DNA of 64,000 bases. Source: Streptomyces chartreusis NRRL 3882 (lineage in GTDB: Bacteria; Actinomycetota; Actinomycetes; Streptomycetales; Streptomycetaceae). Of this stretch, positions 8,811-17,299 are shown piece by piece. How positions within the stretch are numbered: position 1 is the stretch's first letter; every line of letters begins with the position of its first letter. A model generated the notes under the pieces. The model searched no databases. It was not told the DNA's origin and saw only the letters and a program-made list of their open reading frames with translations. The stretch is from the NCBI RefSeq assembly GCF_900236475.1, contig NZ_LT963352.1, forward strand, positions 8,031,001-8,095,000, given 5' to 3'. Made by a program: the position numbers and the translations under genes.

Positions 8811-9812
8811 GTGGCTGACGACGGCAGGCGGCGGGCGTACATCGGGTCGTTCACGGCGGCCCGCGATGCCGACAGCGGCGCACTGACCGTCCTGAGCAGC
8901 GTCAACGCCGTCCCCGACCCCGCCTACCTGGCTCTGTCCGCCGACGCCGACATCCTGTACGCGGTCAGTGAGACGGCCGAGGGCGCCGTGGCCGCGTACC
9001 GCGTCGACGGGGAGAAGCCCGAGCCGGCCGGGCCGCCCGTGCCGGTCGACGGGAACGGGCCGACCCACCTCAGCCTGTTCGCCGGACACCTCCTGACCGC
9101 CAACTACGGCTCCGGCAGCGTCACCGCCATCCCCGTCCGCTCCGACGGCACCCTCGCCCGGTCCGCCGCCCACGTGCTCCAGCACACCGGCGCGGGCCCG
9201 CACACCCCGCGCCAGCACGGGCCGCACGCCCACCACGTGCAGCCCGACCCGAGCGGCCGCTGGGCCGTCAGCGTCGACCTCGGCACCGACTCCGTGCGGG
9301 TGTGCACGCTGACGGACGGCACCCTCGCCCTGCACCGGGAGACCGCCCTGCGGCCCGGCTCGGGCCCGCGGCACCTCGCCTTCCACCCGGACGGGTCGTA
9401 CGCGTACGTCGTCAACGAACTCACCCCCTCCGTCACCGTCTGCCGCTGGGACGCGGCCGAGGGCGTGCTGACACCGCTGACCGAAACCCCGGTGCTGTCC
9501 GGCGCACCGGCGCGCGACGCCTACCCCTCGGGCATCGTCACCTCGCCCGACGGCCGCTTCGTGTGGACCGCCACCCGCGGCGAGGACGTCCTGTCCGTGC
9601 TCGCCGTCGAGGGCGAGGAGCTGCGGCTGATCGCCACGGTGCCCTGCGGCGGCCGCTGGCCACGCGCCCTCACCGCGTCCGACGGCTTCCTCTACGTCGC
9701 CAACGAACGCTCCGGCGACGTGACCTGGTTTTCCACCGATCCGCGCACGGGCATCCCGCGACGGGCCGGCACGATCGGGGTGACGGCGGCATCCTGCGTG
9801 ATCCTCGGGTGA
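8811..9812 (+). CDS. Lactonase-family seven-bladed beta-propeller (6-phosphogluconolactonase-like)
   Basis: Seen: 333 residues from GTG 8811 (VADDGRRRAYIGSF), preceded by AGAGGGGACAGCG. The frame extends back to 8724, but that would run across the promoter and dre box. Repeated blade patterns include PAYLALSADADILYAVSE, HHVQPDPSGRWAVSVDLG, RHLAFHPDGSYAYVVNE and SGIVTSPDGRFVWTA, about 45-50 residues apart. Known: the family (COG2706, PF10282) contains lactonases acting on 6-phosphogluconolactone and cis,cis-muconolactone cyclases. Inferred: a cytosolic sugar lactonase, possibly tied to amino-sugar use because of the dre box. No secretion signal. Confidence 0.88.
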   Translation: MADDGRRRAYIGSFTAARDADSGALTVLSSVNAVPDPAYLALSADADILYAVSETAEGAVAAYRVDGEKPEPAGPPVPVDGNGPTHLSLFAGHLLTANYGSGSVTAIPVRSDGTLARSAAHVLQHTGAGPHTPRQHGPHAHHVQPDPSGRWAVSVDLGTDSVRVCTLTDGTLALHRETALRPGSGPRHLAFHPDGSYAYVVNELTPSVTVCRWDAAEGVLTPLTETPVLSGAPARDAYPSGIVTSPDGRFVWTATRGEDVLSVLAVEGEELRLIATVPCGGRWPRALTASDGFLYVANERSGDVTWFSTDPRTGIPRRAGTIGVTAASCVILG

Positions 9813-9839
9813 CCGGGGTGTGGGGTCCCCGCGACGACG

Positions 9840-9868
9840 AAGGCCCGCCCCGAACCGGGGCGGGCCTT
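9840..9868. terminator. Bidirectional terminator between convergent genes
   Basis: A perfect 12-bp stem (AAGGCCCGCCCC / GGGGCGGGCCTT) has a 5-base loop GAACC. It lies 27 bases after the lactonase stop and 20 bases beyond the stop of the opposing CbiX-like gene. Confidence 0.85.
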
Positions 9869-9888
9869 CTCGGTCGTACCGGGGAACG

Positions 9889-10812
9889 TCAGCGAACCGG
9901 CGTGCCCTGAGCCTGCTGCGGCGTGATCCCCAACGCCGTCGTGTACTTGGCCAGCGCCAGCTTCCCGATCGCCGGGTACGGCCCGAGCGACTCCGCTGCG
10001 GAGCACTCCGCCTCCTTCGCGGCCTCCTCGACCAGCCCCGGCTCGATCTCCGGGCCGATCAGATACGGCGCGAGGGCCAGCTGCTGCGAACCCGAGGAAC
10101 GAAGCTGCTCGGCGACGGACGCGATGGATCCCTCCTGGTCCAGGGCCGCCGCCATCACCGGCACGGCGAGGCGCGCGGCGAGCAGCATGCCGGTGATCCC
10201 GGCCGCCTGCACGGCCTCGTCACCGCCCACGGACGCCAGGATGATGCCGTCGGCGGCGGTCGCCACGGTGAACAGCCGGGCCCGGTCCGCGCGGGCCAGA
10301 CCGGCCTCCGAGAGCCGCACGTGCAGCGCCTCGGCGAGCAGCGGGTGCGGGCCGAGGACATCGGTCAGCTCGGCGGCGATCCGGCTCTCCATGACGGCCT
10401 GGCGGACCCGGCGCAGCAGCGCGCTGTCCGGGCCGGCGAGCAGCGGCACGACGACGGCGACGGGCCCGTCGGGCTCCCTGACGTCCATGCCGGCGGCCCG
10501 CGCCTGCTCGAAGCGGGCGGTGCGCTCCTCGGCGGCATACGTGAGCACGGCCTGAAGCGAGGGGAACTCCGCGTTGTCCCCGTCGAGGTACCCGATGCGG
10601 GCGTCGAGGCCGGGCAGCTCGGAGCGGGCGATGCTCACGACCTCTTCGGCGAGGCTGCGGGTGGCGCTACTGGGCGTGCCCGGCACGGCGAGGACGAGCG
10701 CGGGCGCGCCCTCGGGAGCCACCAGCGGCTCCGGACGGCGGTGCCGTCCGGGCTGGCGGGGTCGCGGCATTCGTACTGGCAGGCCGGACTCGGGTCCAGT
10801 GGGGGAACTCAT
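9889..10812 (-). CDS. Sirohydrochlorin chelatase (CbiX)-like protein lacking usual metal histidines
   Basis: Seen: 307 residues from ATG 10812, with a basic, Pro-rich N-terminus. Two chelatase-like halves are visible: LVLAVPGTPSSATRSLAEEV, then VAVVVPLLAGPDSALLRRVR and GPHPLLAEALHVRL; later LALAPYLIGPEI. Known: active CbiX/SirB proteins begin with a His-Gly-Ser motif and have a second His after the PLLL strand; they insert metal into sirohydrochlorin. Here the matching places read PGTPS and GPDS, so both ligand histidines seem absent. Inferred: a family member with lost or changed chelatase activity. It faces the lactonase across a shared terminator. No siroheme or cobalamin genes lie near. 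Confidence 0.7.
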   Translation of the reverse strand: MSSPTGPESGLPVRMPRPRQPGRHRRPEPLVAPEGAPALVLAVPGTPSSATRSLAEEVVSIARSELPGLDARIGYLDGDNAEFPSLQAVLTYAAEERTARFEQARAAGMDVREPDGPVAVVVPLLAGPDSALLRRVRQAVMESRIAAELTDVLGPHPLLAEALHVRLSEAGLARADRARLFTVATAADGIILASVGGDEAVQAAGITGMLLAARLAVPVMAAALDQEGSIASVAEQLRSSGSQQLALAPYLIGPEIEPGLVEEAAKEAECSAAESLGPYPAIGKLALAKYTTALGITPQQAQGTPVR

Positions 10813-10938
10813 GGCGCCGCATGTTACTGGCTTCTTGGGCTCCCTTGTTCGGGGAGGGGGCAGGTGAGCGGTATCCGTCCGGTTTTGTCTGATGAGTTAC
10901 GTACGGATGGAATGACGTGCTGATGGTGTGCGACCGGA

Positions 10939-11925
10939 TCAGTCACCCGAGAGGGTTGTCACGCTGAGCATGGTCCCGTCACCCGGCAGGGTGAGCGGAC
11001 CGGCGCTCAGCTCGGCCGCCATGCGCACCGAGCCGTGCAGCGGATCGCCCTCGGCCGGCAGCCGCCGCGCGTGGGGGAGCCGCTGCGCCAGTTCCTCGTC
11101 GAGGGGTACGAGGAGCGGGGCGCCCATCCTGAACAGGCCGCCGGTGACGGCGACGCGCGGCTCGCCGCCGGACGGGCACACGGCAGCCGCGGAGTCGGCC
11201 ATGTGCCGGGCTGCCGCGCGCAGGATGCCCGCCGCCACGGGGTCCCCGTCCGCGCAGGCGGCCACCTGAGGCGCGAACGAGGCGAGGACGGCGGGTCGGT
11301 CCGGCCGCGGATACAACGCGCCGGGCAGCCCCGCCACGGGACCGAACACCTCCTCGGCGCAGGCCAGCAGCCGGGCCGAGCCGTCCTCCCGCCCGTCGTG
11401 GGCCCGCAGCGCGGCCTCCAGCCCGGCCCGCCCGATCCAGGCACCGCCGCCGCAGTCGCCGAGCAGATGCCCCCAGCCGTCCGCCCGACGCCAGCCCGCC
11501 AGGTCGGTGCCGATCGCGATCAGTCCCGTACCGCCGGCGATCACGGCACCCGGCCGGGGCCCGAGGGCACCCACGTACGCGGTCACCGCGTCGGCGGCCA
11601 GCGCGACCCTCCGTACACCGAACTCCCGGGCCAGGGCGCCCGGCAGTTCGGCGCGCAGACCGTCACCGAGGGACGCGAGCCCGGCCGCGCCGACGACGGC
11701 GGCGGTCAGTCGCACCGGACCGGCCTCGGCGGTCAGGGCGCGCACCAGGGGCACGAGCCGCGCCATGAAGTGCTCGGGGTCGATGCCCCGGTCTCCCGTG
11801 CGCACCGGCTCGTCGGACGCCCGCCGGGCGAGCGGTCCGCGCTCGGCGGTTCCCACCACCACTCGCAGTCCGGACCCGCCGGAGTCCACGGCGAGGAAGC
11901 CGGAGCCTTCCGGCGCCCTGGTCAC
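10939..11925 (-). CDS. BadF/BadG/BcrA/BcrD-type ATPase, probable N-acetylglucosamine kinase
   Basis: Seen: 328 residues from GTG 11925, which overlaps the ung stop by 4 bases (GTGA). ASKHA-fold motifs: phosphate-1 VDSGGSGLRVVVG near the start, GPRPGAVIAGGTGLIAIGTD in the middle, LLGDCGGGAWIG, and the adenosine-type motif VAVTGGLFRMG near the end. Known: this family includes eukaryotic and bacterial GlcNAc/glucosamine kinases, which make GlcNAc-6-phosphate in the cytosol. Inferred: an amino-sugar kinase for recycled wall sugars; the specificity is not proven. A dre box lies about 2 kb away at 8733, but not at this operon. Confidence 0.8.
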   Translation of the reverse strand: MTRAPEGSGFLAVDSGGSGLRVVVGTAERGPLARRASDEPVRTGDRGIDPEHFMARLVPLVRALTAEAGPVRLTAAVVGAAGLASLGDGLRAELPGALAREFGVRRVALAADAVTAYVGALGPRPGAVIAGGTGLIAIGTDLAGWRRADGWGHLLGDCGGGAWIGRAGLEAALRAHDGREDGSARLLACAEEVFGPVAGLPGALYPRPDRPAVLASFAPQVAACADGDPVAAGILRAAARHMADSAAAVCPSGGEPRVAVTGGLFRMGAPLLVPLDEELAQRLPHARRLPAEGDPLHGSVRMAAELSAGPLTLPGDGTMLSVTTLSGD

Positions 11926-12606
11926 GGCAGGCGCCAGTCCACCGGTTGGCCGCCCTGGCGGATCAGCAGGTCGTTGGCCCGGCTGAACGGACGGGAGCCG
12001 AAGAAGCCCCGGTCCGCCGACATGGGGGAGGGGTGGGCGGATTCCACGGAGGGCAGGTCGCCGAGCAGCGGGCGCAGGTTGCGGGCGTCACGGCCCCACA
12101 GGATGGACACCAGCGGCTTGCCGCGCGCCGCCAGGGCCCGGATCGCCTGCTCGGTGACCTCCTCCCAGCCCTTGCCCCGGTGGGCGCCGGGCTTGCGCGG
12201 GGCGGTGGTGAGCGCCCTGTTGAGCAGCAGCACCCCTTGCCGCGTCCACGGCGTGAGGTCACCGCTGGACGGCTGCGGCAGGCCCAGATCGGCGTTCAGT
12301 TCCCGGAAGATGTTGATGAGACTGCCGGGCAGCGGCCGCACCTCGGGCGCGACCGAGAACGACAGCCCCACAGCGTGTCCCGGGGTCGGATACGGGTCCT
12401 GACCGACGATCAGGACCCGTACGTCGTCGAAGGGCTGCTGGAAGGCCCGCAACACGTTCGGCCCGGCCGGGAGGTAGGTGCGCCCCGCGGCGATCTCCGC
12501 GGAGGAAGTCCCCCATCGCGGCGACGCGTTCGGCCACCGGTTCCAGGGCCTTCGCCCAGCCCGCTTCGACGATTTCATGCAAGGGTCGTGGTGCCACGGG
12601 CGTCAC
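11922..12606 (-). pseudogene. ung: Uracil-DNA glycosylase (Ung family 1) with an apparent frameshift near codon 37
   Basis: Seen: from GTG 12606 the first 36 codons give a normal Ung start (APRPLHEIVEAGWAKALEP ... MGDFLR). The match then jumps to another frame (AEIAAGRTYLPAG) that runs to the stop at 11922. The join is at about 12498-12502, where the plus strand reads CTCCGCGGAGG; two more bases (one GC) would restore the frame. The rest is intact: GQDPYPTPGHAVGLSFS holds the catalytic Asp, LNRALTT, and HPSPMSADRGFFG the DNA-intercalation loop. Known: Ung removes uracil from DNA. Inferred: a true loss of function, a sequencing error, or a shortened protein from an internal start. The sugar kinase gene is translationally coupled downstream. 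Streptomycetes often carry a second ung. Confidence 0.8.
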
Positions 12607-12708
12607 CCTACTGCCGTACGGGCAGCGGCGATCAACCGGTGGCCAAGGGCCGCTCGTAAGCTCATCCCCGCCCCGTCCCCCGCCTCATCCCCTGTCTCGT
12701 CCTCCCCC

Positions 12709-13797
12709 TCAGCCGACGACCGCGGCCCGCACGCACAGCACATCCGGCAGATGCGAGGCGAGCTGCTGCCAGCTGTCGCCGTCGTCCGCCGAGGCGAACA
12801 CCTCGCCGTTGCGGTTGCCGAAGTAGACGCCCGCCGGGTCCGCGTCGTCCGTGCACATCGCGTCGCGCAGCACCGTGCCGTAGTGGTCCTCCTGGGGCAG
12901 ACCCGCCGAGAGCGGCTCCCAGCTCTTGCCCGCGTCCGCCGTCCGGTAGACCCGGCACCGGTGGTCGGCCGGGACCCGGTCGGCGTCGGCGTTGATCGGG
13001 AAAACGTACGCGGTGTCGCCTCTGTGCGGATGCGCGGCCGCCGCGAAGCCGAACGTGGACGGCAGGCCCTCGCCGATGTCCGTCCACTGCGCGCCCGCGT
13101 CGTCGCTGCGGTAGACACCCCAGTGGTTCTGGAGGTAGAGCCGGTCCGGGTTCACCGCGTCCCGCGTCACCTTGTGCACGCACTGGCCGAACTCCGGGTT
13201 CGGGTCGGGCAGGAACACCGCGGAGACGCCCGAGTTGGAGGGCGCCCAGGTCGCGCCGCCGTCCAGTGTGCGGAACACACCGGCGGTCGAGACGGCGACC
13301 GTCACCGCCTTGGGGTCGCGCGCGTCCGTGAGCACGGTGTGCAGGCCCTCACCGCCGCCGCCCGGCACCCACTTCGACCGGGTGGGGTGCTCCCACAGGG
13401 GCCGGACGAGCTCGAACGTCTCCCCGCGGTCCGCCGAGCGGTACAGCGCGGCCGGTTCCGTGCCCGCGTACACCACGTCCGGCTCGGCGGCGGCCGGGTG
13501 CAGCTGCCACACCCGCTCCAGGGACGCCCCCGTCTCCTTGGGGAACTTGACAGCCGGCCGGGCCGGTTCCGTCCAGGTCCGGCCCAGGTCGTCGGAGTGG
13601 AACACGGACGGGCCCCAGTGCGCGCTGTCGCCGCCGGCCAGCAGCCGCGGGGTCGCGGTGCGGGTGTCGATGGCGACCGAGTACACGGCCTGCGCGTTGA
13701 AGTAGGGACTCTCGTCGAACTCCCAGGCGCCGCCGTCCCGCCGGCGCCCGATGAACAGGCCTTTGCGCGTGCCCACGGCGAGCAGTACCTCGGTCAT
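12709..13797 (-). CDS. BNR/Asp-box beta-propeller protein (exo-alpha-sialidase-like), no signal peptide
   Basis: Seen: 362 residues from ATG 13797, with GGAGG 8 bases before it; the GTG at 13806 is too close to that site. Repeated Asp-box-like turns SxDxGxTW appear: SDDLGRTWTEP, SADRGETFELV, TLDGGATWAPS, SDDAGAQWTDI, TADAGKSWEPL and SADDGDSWQQL. Together they suggest a six- or seven-bladed propeller. Known: such propellers occur in sialidases, photosystem factors and sortilin-type receptors. The catalytic Arg triad of sialidases is not evident, so hydrolysis is doubtful. No signal sequence, so probably cytosolic. A promoter of PafBC type lies 50 bases upstream (13850-13872). Confidence 0.8.
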   Translation of the reverse strand: MTEVLLAVGTRKGLFIGRRRDGGAWEFDESPYFNAQAVYSVAIDTRTATPRLLAGGDSAHWGPSVFHSDDLGRTWTEPARPAVKFPKETGASLERVWQLHPAAAEPDVVYAGTEPAALYRSADRGETFELVRPLWEHPTRSKWVPGGGGEGLHTVLTDARDPKAVTVAVSTAGVFRTLDGGATWAPSNSGVSAVFLPDPNPEFGQCVHKVTRDAVNPDRLYLQNHWGVYRSDDAGAQWTDIGEGLPSTFGFAAAAHPHRGDTAYVFPINADADRVPADHRCRVYRTADAGKSWEPLSAGLPQEDHYGTVLRDAMCTDDADPAGVYFGNRNGEVFASADDGDSWQQLASHLPDVLCVRAAVVG

Positions 13798-13849
13798 GCC
13801 GATCACCTCCGCGGCGTCGTCGTCGACGCCCTCGTCTCAGACACGGGCC

Positions 13850-13872
13850 AGTCTGCACCCCACCACTGACAG
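13850..13872 (-). promoter_or_regulatory. PafBC-type (RecA-independent DNA damage) promoter motif
   Basis: On the minus strand the site reads TGTCAGTG, 8 bases, CAGACT. Known: the mycobacterial RecA-NDp promoter bound by PafBC has TGTCRGTG-N8-TAnnnT. The extended -35 part matches fully and the -10 differs at its first base. It sits about 50 bases before the BNR gene start. The same arrangement recurs at 17300-17322. Confidence 0.55.
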
Positions 13873-14067
13873 TCACCCCCGGAGCGGACTCCGGCGCAGG
13901 TCAGGGCCGTGTCGGCGGCACGTGTGGGCGCCTGTCGCCCCGGCCGCCGAGGGTGCCGCCACCGGCCCCGGCGCCCTCCCCGGGTACGTGCAGTGAGCAT
14001 CCAGCGGCCCTCTTCCGTATGGGGAGGGCGGCGGGATGGTCGTGCGCTCGTGAGGAGGATGCCTTCG

Positions 14068-14652
14068 ATGGCGTTACGTGGTCCGAAGGTGTGGCTGTGG
14101 CGCTGGCGGCGCAATCCGCTCAAGCGGCGCGCCGACAGGGTGGAGGCCTGGGTCGTGCTGGGCGTGTGGCTGCTGACCTTGTTCGTCGGGGTGCTCGCCG
14201 GCATGACGGTGAGCCGGTCCGTCGAGAACGGCCTGGCCCGCGAGCGCGTCGAGTGGCGCCCCCTCGTGGCCCGGCTCGCCGAGCGGGCTCCCGGGACGGC
14301 CTCCGAGAACGGCGACGTCTCGCGCGCCGAGCACGTGTGGGCGGAGGCACGGTGGACCGCCGCGGACGGTTCCTCGCACTCCGGCCAGGTGCGGGTCCTG
14401 GCGGGCAGCCGGGCCGGTTCGCCGATCACCGTGTGGACGGACCGCGAGGGCCGCCAGGTGACCCGCCCCGTCTCCGAGTTCCAGGCCCGCGTACGCGCCT
14501 TGCTCATCGGCGGGGTGGCGGGCGTCTGCGCGGCGACCGTGCCACTCGCCGGTGGCCGCGCGCTGCGCCGCCGCATGGAACGCCGCCGCATGGACCAGTG
14601 GGACGCCGAGTGGTCCCGCTTCGGCCCGCTGTGGGGGCGCACGGCGGGGTGA
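14068..14652 (+). CDS. Rv1733c-like two-helix membrane protein with a TTA codon
   Basis: Seen: 194 residues from ATG 14068 (GAGGAGG 9 bases upstream). The third codon is TTA (14074-14076), a rare leucine codon read by the bldA tRNA. After a basic start (RWRRNPLKRRADRVEAW) comes a first membrane helix (VVLGVWLLTLFVGVLAGMTV, residues about 32-51). A roughly 85-residue outside region with an OB-like beta segment follows (HVWAEARWTAADGSSHSGQV), then a second helix (ALLIGGVAGVCAATVPLAGG) and a basic tail. Known: this Rv1733c-type family is common in actinomycetes; its role is not established. Inferred: translation limited to late growth through bldA. Confidence 0.8.
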   Translation: MALRGPKVWLWRWRRNPLKRRADRVEAWVVLGVWLLTLFVGVLAGMTVSRSVENGLARERVEWRPLVARLAERAPGTASENGDVSRAEHVWAEARWTAADGSSHSGQVRVLAGSRAGSPITVWTDREGRQVTRPVSEFQARVRALLIGGVAGVCAATVPLAGGRALRRRMERRRMDQWDAEWSRFGPLWGRTAG

Positions 14653-15197
14653 CCGGGGAAGGCGGTCACCTGCTGACGGGCGACTGGTTCCCTTGCGGTG
14701 GGCAGGCTTGTCTCATCGTGACGGGGCGGCTGGTTCCCTTGCGGTGGGCAGGCTTGTCTCATCGTGACGGGGCGGCTGGTTCCCTTGCGGTGGGCAGGCT
14801 TGTCTCATCGTGACGGGGCGGCTGGTTCCCTTGCGGTGGGCAGGCTTGTCCCACCGTGACGGGGCGACCGGTTCCCTTGCGGTGGGCAGGCCTGTCCCCT
14901 CCTCGCGGGGCGGCCGGCCCTTTCCGGTGGGGCGGGTCGGCCAAGTCCTACGGGGCAGGTCGATCCCAGCCTGACGAGGCGGCCGGCCCCCTTCCGACGG
15001 CGCAGGCCTGTTTCACCGGGCGGCGGTCCATCGGGCCGGCGGTCGCGACGGAAGGGGCCGATCCCATCCCGACGGGACAGTCGGTCCCCTGCCGACTGGA
15101 CAGGCGATTGCGTCACGAGGGGAGCGGACCGTTCCCGTCCCGACGGGCAAGGCCGGTCCCACCCCGACGAGTCCGGGCCCGTCCCGCCCGGCCGCCT
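14653..15197. other. Gene-free stretch between convergent genes filled by a degenerate 46-bp repeat
   Basis: This 545-base interval has no convincing gene. Most of it is the tandem repeat listed at 14684-15175. Open frames across it exist only because the repeat lacks stops in some frames; 46 is not a multiple of three, so no repeated peptide is coded in one frame. No terminator hairpin stands out, but the GC-rich repeat could fold and end both transcripts. Confidence 0.7.
14684..15175. repeat. 46-bp minisatellite: about 4 near-identical copies decaying into diverged copies
   Basis: Unit starts at 14684, 14730, 14776, 14822, 14868 and 14914 are exactly 46 bases apart. Each begins with a form of CTGGTTCCCTTGCGGTGGG and goes on through GCAGGCTTGTCTCATCG and TGACGGGGCGG. 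The first three copies are nearly identical, copies 4-6 carry growing numbers of changes, and from about 14950 to 15175 only motifs such as GACGGG, GGTCCC and CAGGC remain. The gradient points to recent expansion at the left side or decay at the right. Copy number probably varies between strains. Confidence 0.9.
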
Positions 15198-17264
15198 TTA
15201 CCCACCGCCCTGCCGGGCCAGCGCCTCCCGACACAACCGCAGCAGCCCCTCGTCCTCATGGATGTCGTGACTGTCGTAGCCGCCGGAGTCGGCGCGATGC
15301 CGTCGGGGCGACGTGAGCTCCGCTCGGAGCAGGTCGTGCAGGGGCGCTCCCCTGGGGCCCAGCGCCGCCACGCACCCGGCGATCGTCGTGCGGGTGCGCG
15401 GGTGCTCCGTCCACGCGGCCCGGAGGACGGGAAGGACCTGCTCCTGCTCCGGCTCCCCGGTGATGCGCCACACCGCGCACGCCGCCGCGGCCTGTTCCGA
15501 CGCTTCCCCGGAGCCGATCATCCGCCGCAGCCCGGGCAGGGCCGCGCGGGCCGCCGGCCCCATCCGTCCGAGCACCTCCGCGGCCGCCGGGGGGCGATAC
15601 CGGCCACTCCCGGGGTCCGTCAGCCTCCGGAGCAGTACGGGCGCGACGGCTTCCGCCTCCCCCGTGACCGACCACAGCGCGTCCGCGGCCGCGACGGCGC
15701 AGTCGGTCTCCAGCAGCCCGCGCAGGTCCGGTATCGCCTCGCGCGCGGCGCTGCCGAACGCCCCGAGGGCACGGACCGCCGCCCCCGTGACGGCGTCGCG
15801 CAGCCGCAGCCCGTCCGGCATGCCACGCAGCAGGCGCAGCACCGACGGCAGGGACCGGGCGTCGCCCAGTGCGGTGAGCGCAGAAAGGAGGGGCACGGCC
15901 CGCTCGTGCGTGTCGGGCCGGTCGAGCGGAACGCGGGCGAGGCGTCGCCGCAGGGCGGGTGTGAGCGGCGCGGCGGCGCGGCCCAGGTGGGGTATCACCA
16001 GGCCCAGGTCGTGTGGTACGACCGGGCCCGCCAGCACCTCGGCCAGCAGGGGCGTGGCCCGCGCGTCCCCGGCCCTGGCCAGCGCCTTGAGCGGGCCGCC
16101 CAGCGTCGGTGCTCCCCGCTCCCCGTGACGTATCCGAAGCTCGGGACGGCGGGTCACCAGGGCGTGGAGGTGGTCCGCGGCGGGCAGGGCCAGTTCGCAG
16201 AGCTCCACCAGGACGGCGACCGCCGCGTCGTGCAACCGGCCTTCCTCGGCGCCCAGTTGGGCACCTATGAGGGCGACCGGCTCCGCCACGCCGGTGCGCC
16301 ACTCGCGGAACAGCCCGGCCGACATCCACACGGCGTTGCACCGGTCCAGCGGATCCGGGCTGGTCAACTGCCCGCACAGCAGGGCGACCCGGTCGGCCAC
16401 CCGGCCGCCGAGCGCGGAGTGCAGGGTCCGCAGCAGCCGGGAGCCCTCCTCGTCCGAGGGACGCAGCCGTCGCAGCCGCCCGGCGAGGGTGTCCACACCG
16501 GGACCGCCCTGTGCGCGTCCTCCGCATACGCGCTGCCCGGACCTGTCCCGGAGCAGCCGGACCACGGTCGGCACGAGATCCGCGGGAAGCGACTCCGGTG
16601 CGCACCGCGCCAGCTGCCCGAGCGCGGCCAGCCGCAGCCCGGGCCCGTGAGGCGGCCCGCTCAGCGCCGCCAGCAGGCCCACGGCCTCGGCGGCGTGGGC
16701 GTCGCCGGCCGGCAGGTGCCGCCGGGCGAACAGGCCGAGGCCCTCGGCCAGGGCGAGCAGGACCCGGTCGTCCCGCTCCACGGTGATCCGCTCCCGCAGC
16801 AGGGCGAGCACACGCTCCGGCCGGTCGAGGAACCGCACGAGGGCCGCGGGAGCCGCCCGGCGCACTCCTGCGTCCGCGTCCCCGGCCAGCCGGACGAAGA
16901 CCTCGGCACCCGCGCGCAGGACGGCACGGGCCCTCGCCGCGAGATCCTCCGACCCACCTCCGCCCCCGTCGGCCCCGCCCTCGTCCCCGTCAGGCCCACC
17001 GATGCTGACGAGGAGTTCCACGACTCCCGCCCGGTCGCACACCTCCTCACGGACGGCGAGCGCGAGGAGAAACGGAACACAGGCGAGCGTCGAGTCGTAG
17101 ACGCCTCCCTGGTGGTGCACGGCGCCGTACATCCGGTCGAGCGCGGTCTCCCGCTCGGCCGGGTCGGCGGAGGCCAGTGCCCGGAGCAGTCCGGGCACGT
17201 CCTCCGCGCTGCCGCAGGCGTGCCGCAGCGAGGCCCAGTCGACCTCGTCGATCCCCCTGAACAC
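15198..17264 (-). CDS. HEAT/PBS-lyase repeat protein
   Basis: Seen: 688 residues from GTG 17264 with GGGGAGG 6 bases upstream. Almost the whole length is alpha-helical repeats of about 35-50 residues with patterns such as VRRAAPAALVRFLDRPE, ALVELCELALPA, AIPDLRGLLETDCAVAAADALWSV and VLGRMGPAARAALPGLRRMI. A short acidic/Gly-rich linker (residues about 88-105, GGPDGDEGGADGGGGGSED) follows the N-terminal block. Known: HEAT solenoids are protein or DNA binding scaffolds; bacterial AlkD-type ones are DNA glycosylases, but this one is longer and lacks recognisable AlkD residues. The promoter at 17300-17322 is of DNA-damage (PafBC) type. No partner gene is adjacent. Confidence 0.85.
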   Translation of the reverse strand: MFRGIDEVDWASLRHACGSAEDVPGLLRALASADPAERETALDRMYGAVHHQGGVYDSTLACVPFLLALAVREEVCDRAGVVELLVSIGGPDGDEGGADGGGGGSEDLAARARAVLRAGAEVFVRLAGDADAGVRRAAPAALVRFLDRPERVLALLRERITVERDDRVLLALAEGLGLFARRHLPAGDAHAAEAVGLLAALSGPPHGPGLRLAALGQLARCAPESLPADLVPTVVRLLRDRSGQRVCGGRAQGGPGVDTLAGRLRRLRPSDEEGSRLLRTLHSALGGRVADRVALLCGQLTSPDPLDRCNAVWMSAGLFREWRTGVAEPVALIGAQLGAEEGRLHDAAVAVLVELCELALPAADHLHALVTRRPELRIRHGERGAPTLGGPLKALARAGDARATPLLAEVLAGPVVPHDLGLVIPHLGRAAAPLTPALRRRLARVPLDRPDTHERAVPLLSALTALGDARSLPSVLRLLRGMPDGLRLRDAVTGAAVRALGAFGSAAREAIPDLRGLLETDCAVAAADALWSVTGEAEAVAPVLLRRLTDPGSGRYRPPAAAEVLGRMGPAARAALPGLRRMIGSGEASEQAAAACAVWRITGEPEQEQVLPVLRAAWTEHPRTRTTIAGCVAALGPRGAPLHDLLRAELTSPRRHRADSGGYDSHDIHEDEGLLRLCREALARQGGG

Positions 17265-17299
17265 GTTGTCCTCCCCAGGCGAAGTGCCAACTGACGGGG

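Noticed and set aside
14684..15175. CRISPR array
   Set aside because: Units follow each other without unique spacers and decay along the array; no cas genes are present.
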